From contig JAJEHI010000131.1 of assembly GCA_022823775.1 (NCBI GenBank), forward strand, positions 20,755-84,754: a DNA stretch of 64,000 nt. The letters run 5' to 3'. Source of the stretch: Defluviicoccus sp. Its GTDB lineage: Bacteria; Pseudomonadota; Alphaproteobacteria; MPNO01. Under the pieces are notes generated by a model that worked only from the letters and a program-made list of their open reading frames with translations, had not been told where the DNA came from and did no database searches. This document shows positions 8,343 through 15,837 of the stretch, piece after piece; within the stretch, counting starts at the first letter, position 1, and each line of letters starts with the position of its first letter. The translations under genes and the position numbers were made by a program.

Positions 8343-9347
8343 TCAATCGCGGTCCTCCACAAGGCGGTTGGTCATCTTCCCGAGGCCCTCGACCTCGGTT
8401 TCCATCGTGTCGCCCACCTTGAGGAAGGTGCCGGTCCCCATGCCGACGCCGCCGCAGGTGCCGCAGACGAAGATATCGCCTGTCTCGACACCCGAAACGT
8501 TGGAAGCGAATTCGATCTGCTCCTCGGGGGTATAGATGAATTGCGAGGTATTGCCGTCCTGCTTGACCTCGCCGTTGAGCGTGAGCCGGATGAACAGGTT
8601 CATGTGGTCGCCGACGAAGGCCTTCGGCACCATCACCGGGCCCATGGGCGCGAAGTTTTCGTGGCTCTTGCCGCCGTACCAGTCCGATTTCAGCGCCGGG
8701 CGGTCGGGGCGCATGTTGAGGTCGCGGCACGAGACGTCATTGGTCGTCATCCATCCGGCGATGCGATCGAGCGCCTTGTCGGCCCCGATTCTCTTGCCGC
8801 CCTTCCAGATCGCGCAGGCGATCTCGGCCTCCCAGTCGATTCTCTCCATGCCGCGCGGGATGGCGATGTCGTCATTGGCGCCGGCGAGCACGGTGGACGC
8901 CTTCAGAAACAGATAGGGCATCGAGGTCGACCGGTCGCCGGTAAATTTCGGACCGTCTCCGGGCGTATTGCCGGCGCGGATCATCTCGTCGACATGTTCC
9001 TGGAAATTCTGCGCCGCGTTCAGGATCTTGCCCGGCTGCTGGACCGGCGGCAGCGCGCGCAACCCGTCGAACGGGGCGGAAATGTCCGCGAAGCGGTCGC
9101 TGTCCGCGCCTTCGTCCTCGATGAAGGCCACGATCTCCTGGAGAACCGGGAAATTGTGGTCCCAGCCTTCCAGCATGTCCTGGATGTCGCCTGTCGCCGT
9201 CAGGGGACCGGCCTTGCCGCGCGCGCTGTCCCTGTAGGCAGGATAGACGCCCGCTATGGAAAAAGCGCGTTCTCCGAGGACGATCGCGGCGAACGAGCCG
9301 GCCGGTCCGCCGGAAAGGGTCGCTAGCGAAAATACGGTTCCGTTCAT
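8343..9347 (-). CDS. fumarylacetoacetate hydrolase family protein
   Basis: A 334-residue FAH-superfamily enzyme. These proteins use a divalent metal to hydrolyse, decarboxylate or isomerise acylpyruvate-type products of aromatic ring cleavage. The C-terminal catalytic domain begins near NFQEHVDEMI. It shows the metal-site region IDWEAEIACAIWKGGKRIGA, then TTNDVSCRDLNMR and a DxxxGKSHENFAPMGP-like substrate loop. The C-terminus has the usual GVETGDIFVCGTCGGVGMGT segment. The start has a strong GGAGG about 6 bases upstream. It lies 22 bases after an acyl-CoA synthetase gene on the same strand, so it probably belongs to the same catabolic operon. The exact substrate is unknown. Confidence 0.9.
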   Translation of the reverse strand: MNGTVFSLATLSGGPAGSFAAIVLGERAFSIAGVYPAYRDSARGKAGPLTATGDIQDMLEGWDHNFPVLQEIVAFIEDEGADSDRFADISAPFDGLRALPPVQQPGKILNAAQNFQEHVDEMIRAGNTPGDGPKFTGDRSTSMPYLFLKASTVLAGANDDIAIPRGMERIDWEAEIACAIWKGGKRIGADKALDRIAGWMTTNDVSCRDLNMRPDRPALKSDWYGGKSHENFAPMGPVMVPKAFVGDHMNLFIRLTLNGEVKQDGNTSQFIYTPEEQIEFASNVSGVETGDIFVCGTCGGVGMGTGTFLKVGDTMETEVEGLGKMTNRLVEDRD

Positions 9348-9369
9348 CGTTATCCTCCGGTTCCGGTGT

Positions 9370-10908
9370 TCAGATCGCTCGTTCCCGCGCCTTCCAATAG
9401 GGCGCGCGGATCAGGTTCTTCTGGATCTTGCCGACGGCGGTCCTGGGCATCGAGTCCACGAAGCGGATATGGCGCGGCCGCTTGTGACGGGCGATTCGGT
9501 CCGCGACGAACGCGATCAGCGTCTCCTCCTCGGCTCGGGCATCGGCTTGGAGCACGACATGGGCCGCCGGCACCTCCCCCCAGCGGTCGTCCGGAATGCC
9601 GAACACGGCGCATTCGCCGACCGCCGGATGCCGGGAGAGCGCGTCCTCGATCTCGCTGGGATAGATGTTCTCGCCGCCCGAAACGATCATGTCCTTCGAC
9701 CGGTCGACGAGGTACAGGAATCCCTCTTCGTCGAGATACCCCACGTCGCCCGTGCGAATCCAGCCCTCGGCAGTCAGCACTTCGGCGGTGGCTTCGGCGT
9801 CCTTGTAGTAGCCGAGCATCCGGTGTGTTCCCCGGGTTACCAGCTCGCCGATCCCGCCGGACGGCAGCGGCCGGTCTTCGCCGTCGAAGATCGCGATGTC
9901 CACATCTTCGAACGCGCGCCCGGCGCTTCCCATCTTGGAGCGCGCGAACCGCGGCGGCCGCACGGTCAGATTGCCGGTTTCCGACTGGCCGTACTGCTCC
10001 ACCCATTCGAGATGGGGCAACGCTTCCATCATCCGTTCCGCAAGCGCGTTCGGCATCGGCGCGCCGCCGAAATTGCAATAGCGCCATCCTCTGAGGCGAT
10101 CCGCCGAGAAGCGCGGATGTCCGATCACCGCGTTGATCTGGGCCGGAACCAGAAAGGCCGCCGTCACGCTCTCCTCTTCCACCAGCCTCATGAACTCTTC
10201 CGCGTCCCAACGCGGCATCAACACCTGCGTGTTGCCGTTGAGGACGCCGGTCTGGAACCAGACCAGGAGGCCGGCGATATGGAACATCGGGGTCGAGCAG
10301 CAGAACACGTCGTCGTCCTTCAGCTCGAACTCGCGCCGTGCGCGCACCGATCCGATCGCCCGCGACTCGTGGCTGGCCACGACACCCTTCGGCAGCCCGG
10401 TGGTGCCGCCGGTGAAGTTGATCAGGCAGGGGTCGCCGGGCGCGACGGCGGCCGGAGGCGGGCCGTCGGAGGCGCCGGAAAGGAAGTTTTCGTAACGCTC
10501 CGCGCCCTCGGGCGCGCCGCCGCCGATGACGACGATGCGCTCCAGCCCCGGAACCCGCTCTCGGAGACCGACGACCTCTCCGGCCAGGCTCTCATCGACG
10601 AACAGGGCTTCGATATCCGTATCAGCGACGATCCGGTCCAGCTCTCCGTCGGAAATCCGCGTCGACAGATGCGCCAGAACCGCGCCCGAGCGCGCCGCGC
10701 CGAAGTGGATTTCGGCATATTCCGGCCGGTTGGAAGACAGGATCGCGATATTGCGTCCCCGGCCGTAGCCGGCGCGGAGCAACGCGTTGCCGACCCGGTT
10801 GGCCGCCCTGTCGAGCGCCGCGAAGCTCTGCTCGAACCCGCCCATCCGGATCGCCGCCTTGTCCGGGACGCGCGCCGCCGCGTCGGAGAGGATTTCGCCG
10901 ATCAGCAT
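9370..10908 (-). CDS. AMP-binding acyl-CoA synthetase
   Basis: A 512-residue member of the ANL adenylating superfamily. It activates a carboxylic acid to acyl-AMP and then acyl-CoA. The P-loop-like A3 motif is INFTGGTTGLPKG, the A5 region is YGQSETGNL, and the C-terminal hinge and lysine are in VDRSKDMIVSGGENIYPSEI and RTAVGKIQKNLIR. The ANL-family N-terminus is complete. It is divergent from the reductase gene at 10971 with a 62-base shared gap, and is upstream of the FAH-family gene. It probably activates the substrate attacked by the oxygenases encoded across the gap. The chain or ring type of the acid cannot be read. Confidence 0.92.
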   Translation of the reverse strand: MLIGEILSDAAARVPDKAAIRMGGFEQSFAALDRAANRVGNALLRAGYGRGRNIAILSSNRPEYAEIHFGAARSGAVLAHLSTRISDGELDRIVADTDIEALFVDESLAGEVVGLRERVPGLERIVVIGGGAPEGAERYENFLSGASDGPPPAAVAPGDPCLINFTGGTTGLPKGVVASHESRAIGSVRARREFELKDDDVFCCSTPMFHIAGLLVWFQTGVLNGNTQVLMPRWDAEEFMRLVEEESVTAAFLVPAQINAVIGHPRFSADRLRGWRYCNFGGAPMPNALAERMMEALPHLEWVEQYGQSETGNLTVRPPRFARSKMGSAGRAFEDVDIAIFDGEDRPLPSGGIGELVTRGTHRMLGYYKDAEATAEVLTAEGWIRTGDVGYLDEEGFLYLVDRSKDMIVSGGENIYPSEIEDALSRHPAVGECAVFGIPDDRWGEVPAAHVVLQADARAEEETLIAFVADRIARHKRPRHIRFVDSMPRTAVGKIQKNLIRAPYWKARERAI

Positions 10909-10970
10909 CCTACCGTGTGCCGCCTGCCCGGCCGGTGGACATCGCCCGCGCCGGGTTCGATATAGGAGGA

Positions 10971-12008
10971 ATGAACTATCGCGTCAGCCTGAACAAGCCC
11001 GGCGGCGAACGCTGGGCCGGGATCGACGTGCCCGCGGGTCGGACGATCCTCGAGGCCGCGTTGGGACAGGGAATCGACTACCCGCACGGATGCCGGTCGG
11101 GCAACTGCGGGGGATGCAAATCGCATCTGATCTCGGGAGAGGTCGAGATGAGCCCCTACTCCCCGTTCGCGCTGACCGAAGAAGAACGCCGCCGGGACCT
11201 GATCCTCGCCTGCCGCTCCGTTCCCTGGTCGGATTGCACAGTTCAACCCGTCGAGGCGGACGAGGAGGCGGTGCATGCAAGCCGGCGTCTCGATTGCCGG
11301 GTCGCCGGAATCGACCGTGCGACCCACGATATCCGTATCCTCTCGCTCGAAATAGAGAGCGGAGGGCCGTTCGACTTTACCGCCGGACAGTACGCGGCGC
11401 TCGCCTTCGAGGGCCTTCCGGCACGCGATTTCTCGATGGCGTCCCCACCCGGTGCGACGCGGCTGGAATTCCACATCCGTCTCGTCTCCGGCGGCCGGGT
11501 CACCCGCCACGTCCTCGGCGCTCTCAGGGTCGGCGACCCGGTCTCGGTCAACGGTCCGATGGGAACCGCCCACTATCGGAAGAGCCACCGTGGGCCGATC
11601 CTGCTGGTCGCGGGCGGCTCCGGTCTCGCCCCGATCAAGTCGATCGCCGAAACCGCGCTCGCCGGCGGCGCCGCGCAGGACATGTTCCTTTATTTCGGTG
11701 CCAGGGCGGAGCGCGATATCTACCTGGAAGAACACTTCACTGCCCTCGCCTCTCATCATCCCAATCTCCGCACGGTTACCGTTCTGTCGGAACCCGACGT
11801 TCCGACCGGCCGCCGCACCGGCTGGCTTGCGGACGCGCTCACCGCCGATTTCGACGACCTCGACGGGTTCAAGGCCTACCTCGCCGGTCCTCCCGCGATG
11901 GTGGAAAGCTGTACCGAAAGCCTGCACGCGCTCGGCCTCTCACGCAGGGACTGCCACGCCGACCCGTTCTATACTGAAGCCGAGAAGGCAAGCGACGGTT
12001 CAGGCTGA
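10971..12008 (+). CDS. 2Fe-2S/FAD/NAD(P)H oxygenase reductase
   Basis: A 345-residue electron-transfer protein. The N-terminal plant-type ferredoxin domain (residues 1-90) has the ligand pattern in PHGCRSGNCGGCKSHL and LACRS. An FAD domain (AARDFSMASPPG-like RxxSxxS region) and an NAD(P)H domain (LLVAGGSGLAPIKSIAE, then AGPPAMVESC) follow. It resembles phenol hydroxylase P5, BoxA-like and other class IB reductases. The start at 10971 has AGGAGGA immediately upstream, which excludes the longer frame from 10917. It lies 8 bases before a PaaA-like diiron protein and upstream of a Rieske oxygenase, so it probably supplies electrons to one or both. Confidence 0.93.
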   Translation: MNYRVSLNKPGGERWAGIDVPAGRTILEAALGQGIDYPHGCRSGNCGGCKSHLISGEVEMSPYSPFALTEEERRRDLILACRSVPWSDCTVQPVEADEEAVHASRRLDCRVAGIDRATHDIRILSLEIESGGPFDFTAGQYAALAFEGLPARDFSMASPPGATRLEFHIRLVSGGRVTRHVLGALRVGDPVSVNGPMGTAHYRKSHRGPILLVAGGSGLAPIKSIAETALAGGAAQDMFLYFGARAERDIYLEEHFTALASHHPNLRTVTVLSEPDVPTGRRTGWLADALTADFDDLDGFKAYLAGPPAMVESCTESLHALGLSRRDCHADPFYTEAEKASDGSG

Positions 12009-12016
12009 GGAACGGC

Positions 12017-12751
12017 ATGAGCGATTTTCCCCAGGTCGAAAGCGTGGAGGCCTTTCGCGGCGCGCCGGAGGAGTACCGGGAGTGCTGCCGCAAGATCGTG
12101 ATCAGCCACGCGATCAACGAGCTCTACGGCTCGCGCGTCTATGACGAGCCGGCGATCGCGCTCGCGCCCACGCCCTACGCCAAGTGGCTGACCTGCCGGA
12201 TCGTGATGGAGGAATACGGCCATCACTACCGCTTCTTCGAACTGGGCCGGGAGATGGGGATCCCCGAGGATCGCATGCTGCCGGAGAAGACCGAGAAAAG
12301 TCCGCTGTCCGTCATGAATTTCGACCTCAAGACCTGGGAGGAGTTCTGCGTCATCAAGATGCTGGGCGATCTGGCGGAAATCCTTCAAGTCGAAGACCTT
12401 GTACAGTGTTCTTTCCACCCGGTCCGAAGACTGGCCCGGATGACCATGCCGGAGGAGCACTTCCACGCCGAATTCGGCGAGAATTTCTGCACCGACATCT
12501 GCCAGAGCGACGACGGCAAGGCGCTGATCCAGGGTCATATCGACCGGATATTCCCCCTGTTCCCGCCGTTCTTCGGACGCTCCGGCTCGCGCAACAATGC
12601 GCTCTACCGCAAGTGGGGCATCAAGAAGCGCACCAACGAGGCGATGCGCGAGGACTATGTCCGCCGGGCACGCGAGGTCGTCGTGGGCAAGCTCGGTCTC
12701 GTCCTGCCGGCATTCGATGCCGACGACCCGGCTGCCGCCGCGATCCATTGA
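12017..12751 (+). CDS. PaaA-like (Phe_cat family) diiron oxygenase component
   Basis: A 244-residue ferritin-like protein of the phenylacetate-CoA epoxidase family. It has the diiron pattern Glu35, Glu66-x2-His69 (in MEEYGHH), an acidic helix near 118-121, and Glu147-x2-His150 (in PEEHFHAEFG). The C-terminal WGIKKRTNEAMREDYV matches the PaaA tail (LTWKIKRFTNDELRQRFV). In known systems PaaA epoxidises an aromatic CoA thioester with a structural partner PaaC, a small PaaB and reductase PaaE. Here only a reductase lies upstream and a Rieske protein overlaps downstream. No PaaB, PaaC or PaaD is nearby, so this is not a standard paa operon. The ring substrate is unknown. Confidence 0.85.
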   Translation: MSDFPQVESVEAFRGAPEEYRECCRKIVISHAINELYGSRVYDEPAIALAPTPYAKWLTCRIVMEEYGHHYRFFELGREMGIPEDRMLPEKTEKSPLSVMNFDLKTWEEFCVIKMLGDLAEILQVEDLVQCSFHPVRRLARMTMPEEHFHAEFGENFCTDICQSDDGKALIQGHIDRIFPLFPPFFGRSGSRNNALYRKWGIKKRTNEAMREDYVRRAREVVVGKLGLVLPAFDADDPAAAAIH

Positions 12752-13884
12752 CGCAACCGTTCGATCCGGCGCGCTACGAGAGGGTCCGCCTGCCCCTCCT
12801 CGAAGCCGAGACCCTGCCGCCCGCGTGTTACACCGATCCCGCCTTCTTCGCGCGGGAGATGGACCGCATCTTTCGCGTTCACTGGAACCTGGTTTGCCGC
12901 GCGGATGAGATTCCCGAGCCCGGGAACTATCTCGCGGTCGATCTGGCGGGGATACCGGCGATCGTGCTCCGGGATGACGACCGCACGCTTCGCGCTTTCG
13001 CCAACACCTGTCGGCATCGCGGTTCGCGCCTGCTTTCCGGCAGCGGTACCGCGAAGGCGATTTCCTGCCCCTATCACGGCTGGAGCTATGCCCTCGACGG
13101 CAAGCTGATCGCCGCGGCCGGGATGGAAGAAACGAAGAATTTCGATCCCACCGAATTCGGCCTGATTCCTCTGAGCCTGGCCGAATGGGCGGGTTTCGTG
13201 TTCCTCAAATTCGGCGCCGGAGGCGAGGAAATCGACGAGCATCTCGGCAACCTTTCCGGCTACCTCGAATCGCACGAGGCGGAACGCATGGTCTGCCTCC
13301 ATCGGCGCACCTACGATGTCGCCTGCAACTGGAAGCTCTGCCTGGAAAACCAGCGTGAGAGCTATCACGTCGCGGTCGTTCACCGGGGAACGCTGAAGGA
13401 CCAGCTTCCCGAACAGCTCGAGGCCTTCGGAAACTGGTCGGGTTCCTGGTTTCGCCACGAGGGTTCGATCGCGGCGAGGCTCGACGCGGAAAAGACGCTG
13501 CCGCCGATACCGACCCTCGAAGGGCGCGCGGCCGAAGGGACCTATTTCATCGGGCTCTATCCCGCTTCGTTCCTGGTCTTCACGCTCGACTGCATGTGGT
13601 GGATGTCGTTCCGGCCGATCGCCCCGGACCGGACACAGGCGGTCACCGGGCTCTGCTTTCCCGAGACCGCGACGAGACGGCCGGATTTCGCGTCGGTGTT
13701 GCCGGACTACATCGCCAGGACCGACACATCGCATCCCGAGGACAACCGTGCGACGGAGATGCAGCAGCGGGGTCTCGCTTCGCCCCACGCGCGCGCGGGC
13801 CGCTTCAGTCGCCGCGAGGCCGGCGTTCACGCGGTCGACAACTGGATTCTCGACCGGGTCCTCGATACCGGCGGAAAAGACTGA
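12748..13884 (+). CDS. Rieske non-heme iron oxygenase, alpha-subunit-like
   Basis: A 378-residue protein with a Rieske cluster (Cys88-x-His90 and Cys107-x2-His110, in CRHRGSRLL and CPYHGW). The catalytic domain begins with NWKLCLENQRESYHVAVVH, giving the His207-x4-His212 part of the mononuclear iron triad. It resembles choline/carnitine or GbcA-type alpha subunits. The start is taken as TTG 12748, which overlaps the preceding TGA (TTGA) and preserves the whole Rieske N-terminus. No in-frame ATG is as suitable. Tight overlap with the PaaA-like gene and the reductase suggests a shared electron supply. Its substrate is unknown. Confidence 0.88.
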   Translation: MTQPFDPARYERVRLPLLEAETLPPACYTDPAFFAREMDRIFRVHWNLVCRADEIPEPGNYLAVDLAGIPAIVLRDDDRTLRAFANTCRHRGSRLLSGSGTAKAISCPYHGWSYALDGKLIAAAGMEETKNFDPTEFGLIPLSLAEWAGFVFLKFGAGGEEIDEHLGNLSGYLESHEAERMVCLHRRTYDVACNWKLCLENQRESYHVAVVHRGTLKDQLPEQLEAFGNWSGSWFRHEGSIAARLDAEKTLPPIPTLEGRAAEGTYFIGLYPASFLVFTLDCMWWMSFRPIAPDRTQAVTGLCFPETATRRPDFASVLPDYIARTDTSHPEDNRATEMQQRGLASPHARAGRFSRREAGVHAVDNWILDRVLDTGGKD

Positions 13885-13891
13885 AACGCGC

Positions 13892-14614
13892 TCAGCGCGA
13901 GGACAGGATCACCGAGAGCAGGTTGCCGGCGTAGTCGGCGGCCTTGTCGGTCTCCATCAGGCGTGCGTTGGAGAGGAACTGCTTGCAGGTGATGAGCGCA
14001 TCGCGCCGCCGCGCGGTCAGGGTTGCGAGCAGCGCCTCGGTCTCGTCGCGCAACGCCGCGGCGGGAACGACATTGCTGACGAAGCCCAGCGTTCTCGCGG
14101 TATCCGCGTCGACCGTCCCGGTCGAATAGACCAGCCACGCGATCGCTTTCGGCATGGTGCGGTCGATATGCGCGCACATGGCGAGCGTGGGCGGCAGGTC
14201 GTGAGTCATCTCGGGCAGGCTGAATAGGGCATCGTCGGCCGCGATCGTGATGTCGCATACGGCGGCCGTAGCACAGCCGAAGCCCGCGGCCCGGCCCTGG
14301 ACGGAAGCGACGACGGGGATTTCCGCGCCCCGAACGGCGGCGTAGAGACCGAGGATGGGGCCGGTCAACCCCTCGCGCATTTCCAGAGCCGTCCTGCCAC
14401 CGCCGCCCGCGCCGGGCTCCCGGCCGACGCAGAAATCGTCCCCTGTCCCCGTCAACACGACGGCCTTCAGCACGGGATCGCGGCCGGCCTCGTTCAGAAG
14501 CCGCGTGAGCTCCGCGATCATTGCGGCCGACATCAGGTTGCCTTCCTCTGGTCTGTCGATGCTTACGCGGGCGATTTCGCCGTCCTTTACGAGGTCGATC
14601 CGGCTGTCTGACAT
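13892..14614 (-). CDS. enoyl-CoA hydratase/isomerase family protein
   Basis: A 240-residue crotonase-fold protein starting MSDSRIDLVKDGEIARVSID. It has an AGGAGG site seven bases upstream. The oxyanion-hole segments are present (LTGTGDDFCVGRE and QGRAAGFGCATAAVCDITIA). The position of the usual second catalytic glutamate falls in DDALFSLPEMTHDLPPT. Family members hydrate or isomerise enoyl-CoA or cleave beta-diketones. It is convergent with the Rieske gene (7-base gap) and two bases downstream of a CoA-transferase on the same strand. A role in beta-oxidation-like processing of a ring-derived CoA ester is inferred. Confidence 0.92.
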   Translation of the reverse strand: MSDSRIDLVKDGEIARVSIDRPEEGNLMSAAMIAELTRLLNEAGRDPVLKAVVLTGTGDDFCVGREPGAGGGGRTALEMREGLTGPILGLYAAVRGAEIPVVASVQGRAAGFGCATAAVCDITIAADDALFSLPEMTHDLPPTLAMCAHIDRTMPKAIAWLVYSTGTVDADTARTLGFVSNVVPAAALRDETEALLATLTARRRDALITCKQFLSNARLMETDKAADYAGNLLSVILSSR

Positions 14615-14616
14615 TC

Positions 14617-15837
14617 CTAATCCTCCTGGGGGCGCGGTTCCCCGACGATTCCCGCGGCGAGCGCCGCCTCGATTTCTTCCTCCGCCAGCCCGAGCACTTC
14701 CCCGAGCACGTCGCGCGTGTTCTCGCCCAGCAAAGGCGGAAAGGCGGCCGGGGACGGCGTGTCGTCGTCGAACTTGATCGGGTTGCCGGCGACGCGGACC
14801 CGCCGGCCGTCGCGCGCGGTCAGGTCGAGCACCATGTCGCGGAGAACGATCTGCGGATTGGAAAACGCGGCCCCGAGTGTATTCACCCTGCCCACCGGGA
14901 TACCCGCCTCCAGCAGCAGCGGCACCCAGGCGTCGGCGTCCTTCTCCCGGAACGCCGCTTCGAGGAGCGGCCAGAGCTCGAACCGGTTGGCGTAACGGTC
15001 GTCGTTGGTCGCGAAACGCGGATCGTCGGCTAGCTCCTCCCGTCCCAGAACACCGCAGAGCGCGCGCCACATCCGTTCGGTGTTCGCGGTGATCACGAGC
15101 TCGGTGCCGTTCCCGGCGTCGAACGAACGGTAGGTGGGGATCGAGGCATGACCGCGACCCTGGCGGCCGGGCTCGTCCCCAGAATGCAGGAAATAGGCCG
15201 CCTGGTAGCAGAGCATCGCCACCTGGCAGTCCAGCATGGCGACGTCGACCAGCCGGCCCTTGCCGGTGCGCCGCCTGGCTTCCAGCGCCGCGAGAACGCC
15301 GATCGTGCCATACATGCCGGCGCAGAGATCGCCGATCGGGATGCCCGCGCGCACCGCCGGCTCGCCGGGCTCGCCGGTCATGCTCATGCCGCCCGAGAGA
15401 GCCTGGACGATCATGTCGTAGGCAGGGCGATCGCGATCCGGGCCGTTCTGGCCGAACCCGCTGATCGAACACCAGATCAGCCCTTCGTTCTCGCTGGCGA
15501 GCTCTTCGTACACGAGGCCCAGCCGGTCGAGGACACCCGGGCGGAAATTCTCCATAACGATATCGGACGCGCCGACCAGCCGCTTCACGAGCGCGAGGCC
15601 GTCGGCCGACTTCATGTCGGCGACCACGCTCTTCTTGTTGCGGTTGACGCTGAGATAGTAAGCGCTGTCGGGACCGATGAAATGCGGCGGGAGGCTGCGC
15701 GACCAGTCGCCGGACGGCGCCTCCAGCTTGATTACCTCGGCGCCGAGATCGCCGAGGATCTGGGTCGCGAAGGGGCCCGCGAGAAACTGCGTCAGGTCGA
15801 GGACGCGGACGCCTGCGAGGGGGCGCGGCTCGCTCAC
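14617..15837 (-). CDS. CaiB/BaiF class III CoA-transferase
   Basis: A 406-residue family III CoA-transferase. It moves CoA between carboxylic acids through an enzyme-aspartate intermediate. The N-terminus PLAGVRVLDLTQFLAGPF, NRNKKSVVADMKSADG and the conserved aspartate region GFGQNGPDRDRPAYDMIVQA are typical. The C-terminal LGENTRDVLGEVLGL is also family-like. The start is GTG 15837, which overlaps the stop of the molybdenum hydroxylase large subunit (GTGA), so it is translationally coupled to it. It may re-use CoA from a product to activate the next substrate. Confidence 0.93.
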   Translation of the reverse strand: MSEPRPLAGVRVLDLTQFLAGPFATQILGDLGAEVIKLEAPSGDWSRSLPPHFIGPDSAYYLSVNRNKKSVVADMKSADGLALVKRLVGASDIVMENFRPGVLDRLGLVYEELASENEGLIWCSISGFGQNGPDRDRPAYDMIVQALSGGMSMTGEPGEPAVRAGIPIGDLCAGMYGTIGVLAALEARRRTGKGRLVDVAMLDCQVAMLCYQAAYFLHSGDEPGRQGRGHASIPTYRSFDAGNGTELVITANTERMWRALCGVLGREELADDPRFATNDDRYANRFELWPLLEAAFREKDADAWVPLLLEAGIPVGRVNTLGAAFSNPQIVLRDMVLDLTARDGRRVRVAGNPIKFDDDTPSPAAFPPLLGENTRDVLGEVLGLAEEEIEAALAAGIVGEPRPQED

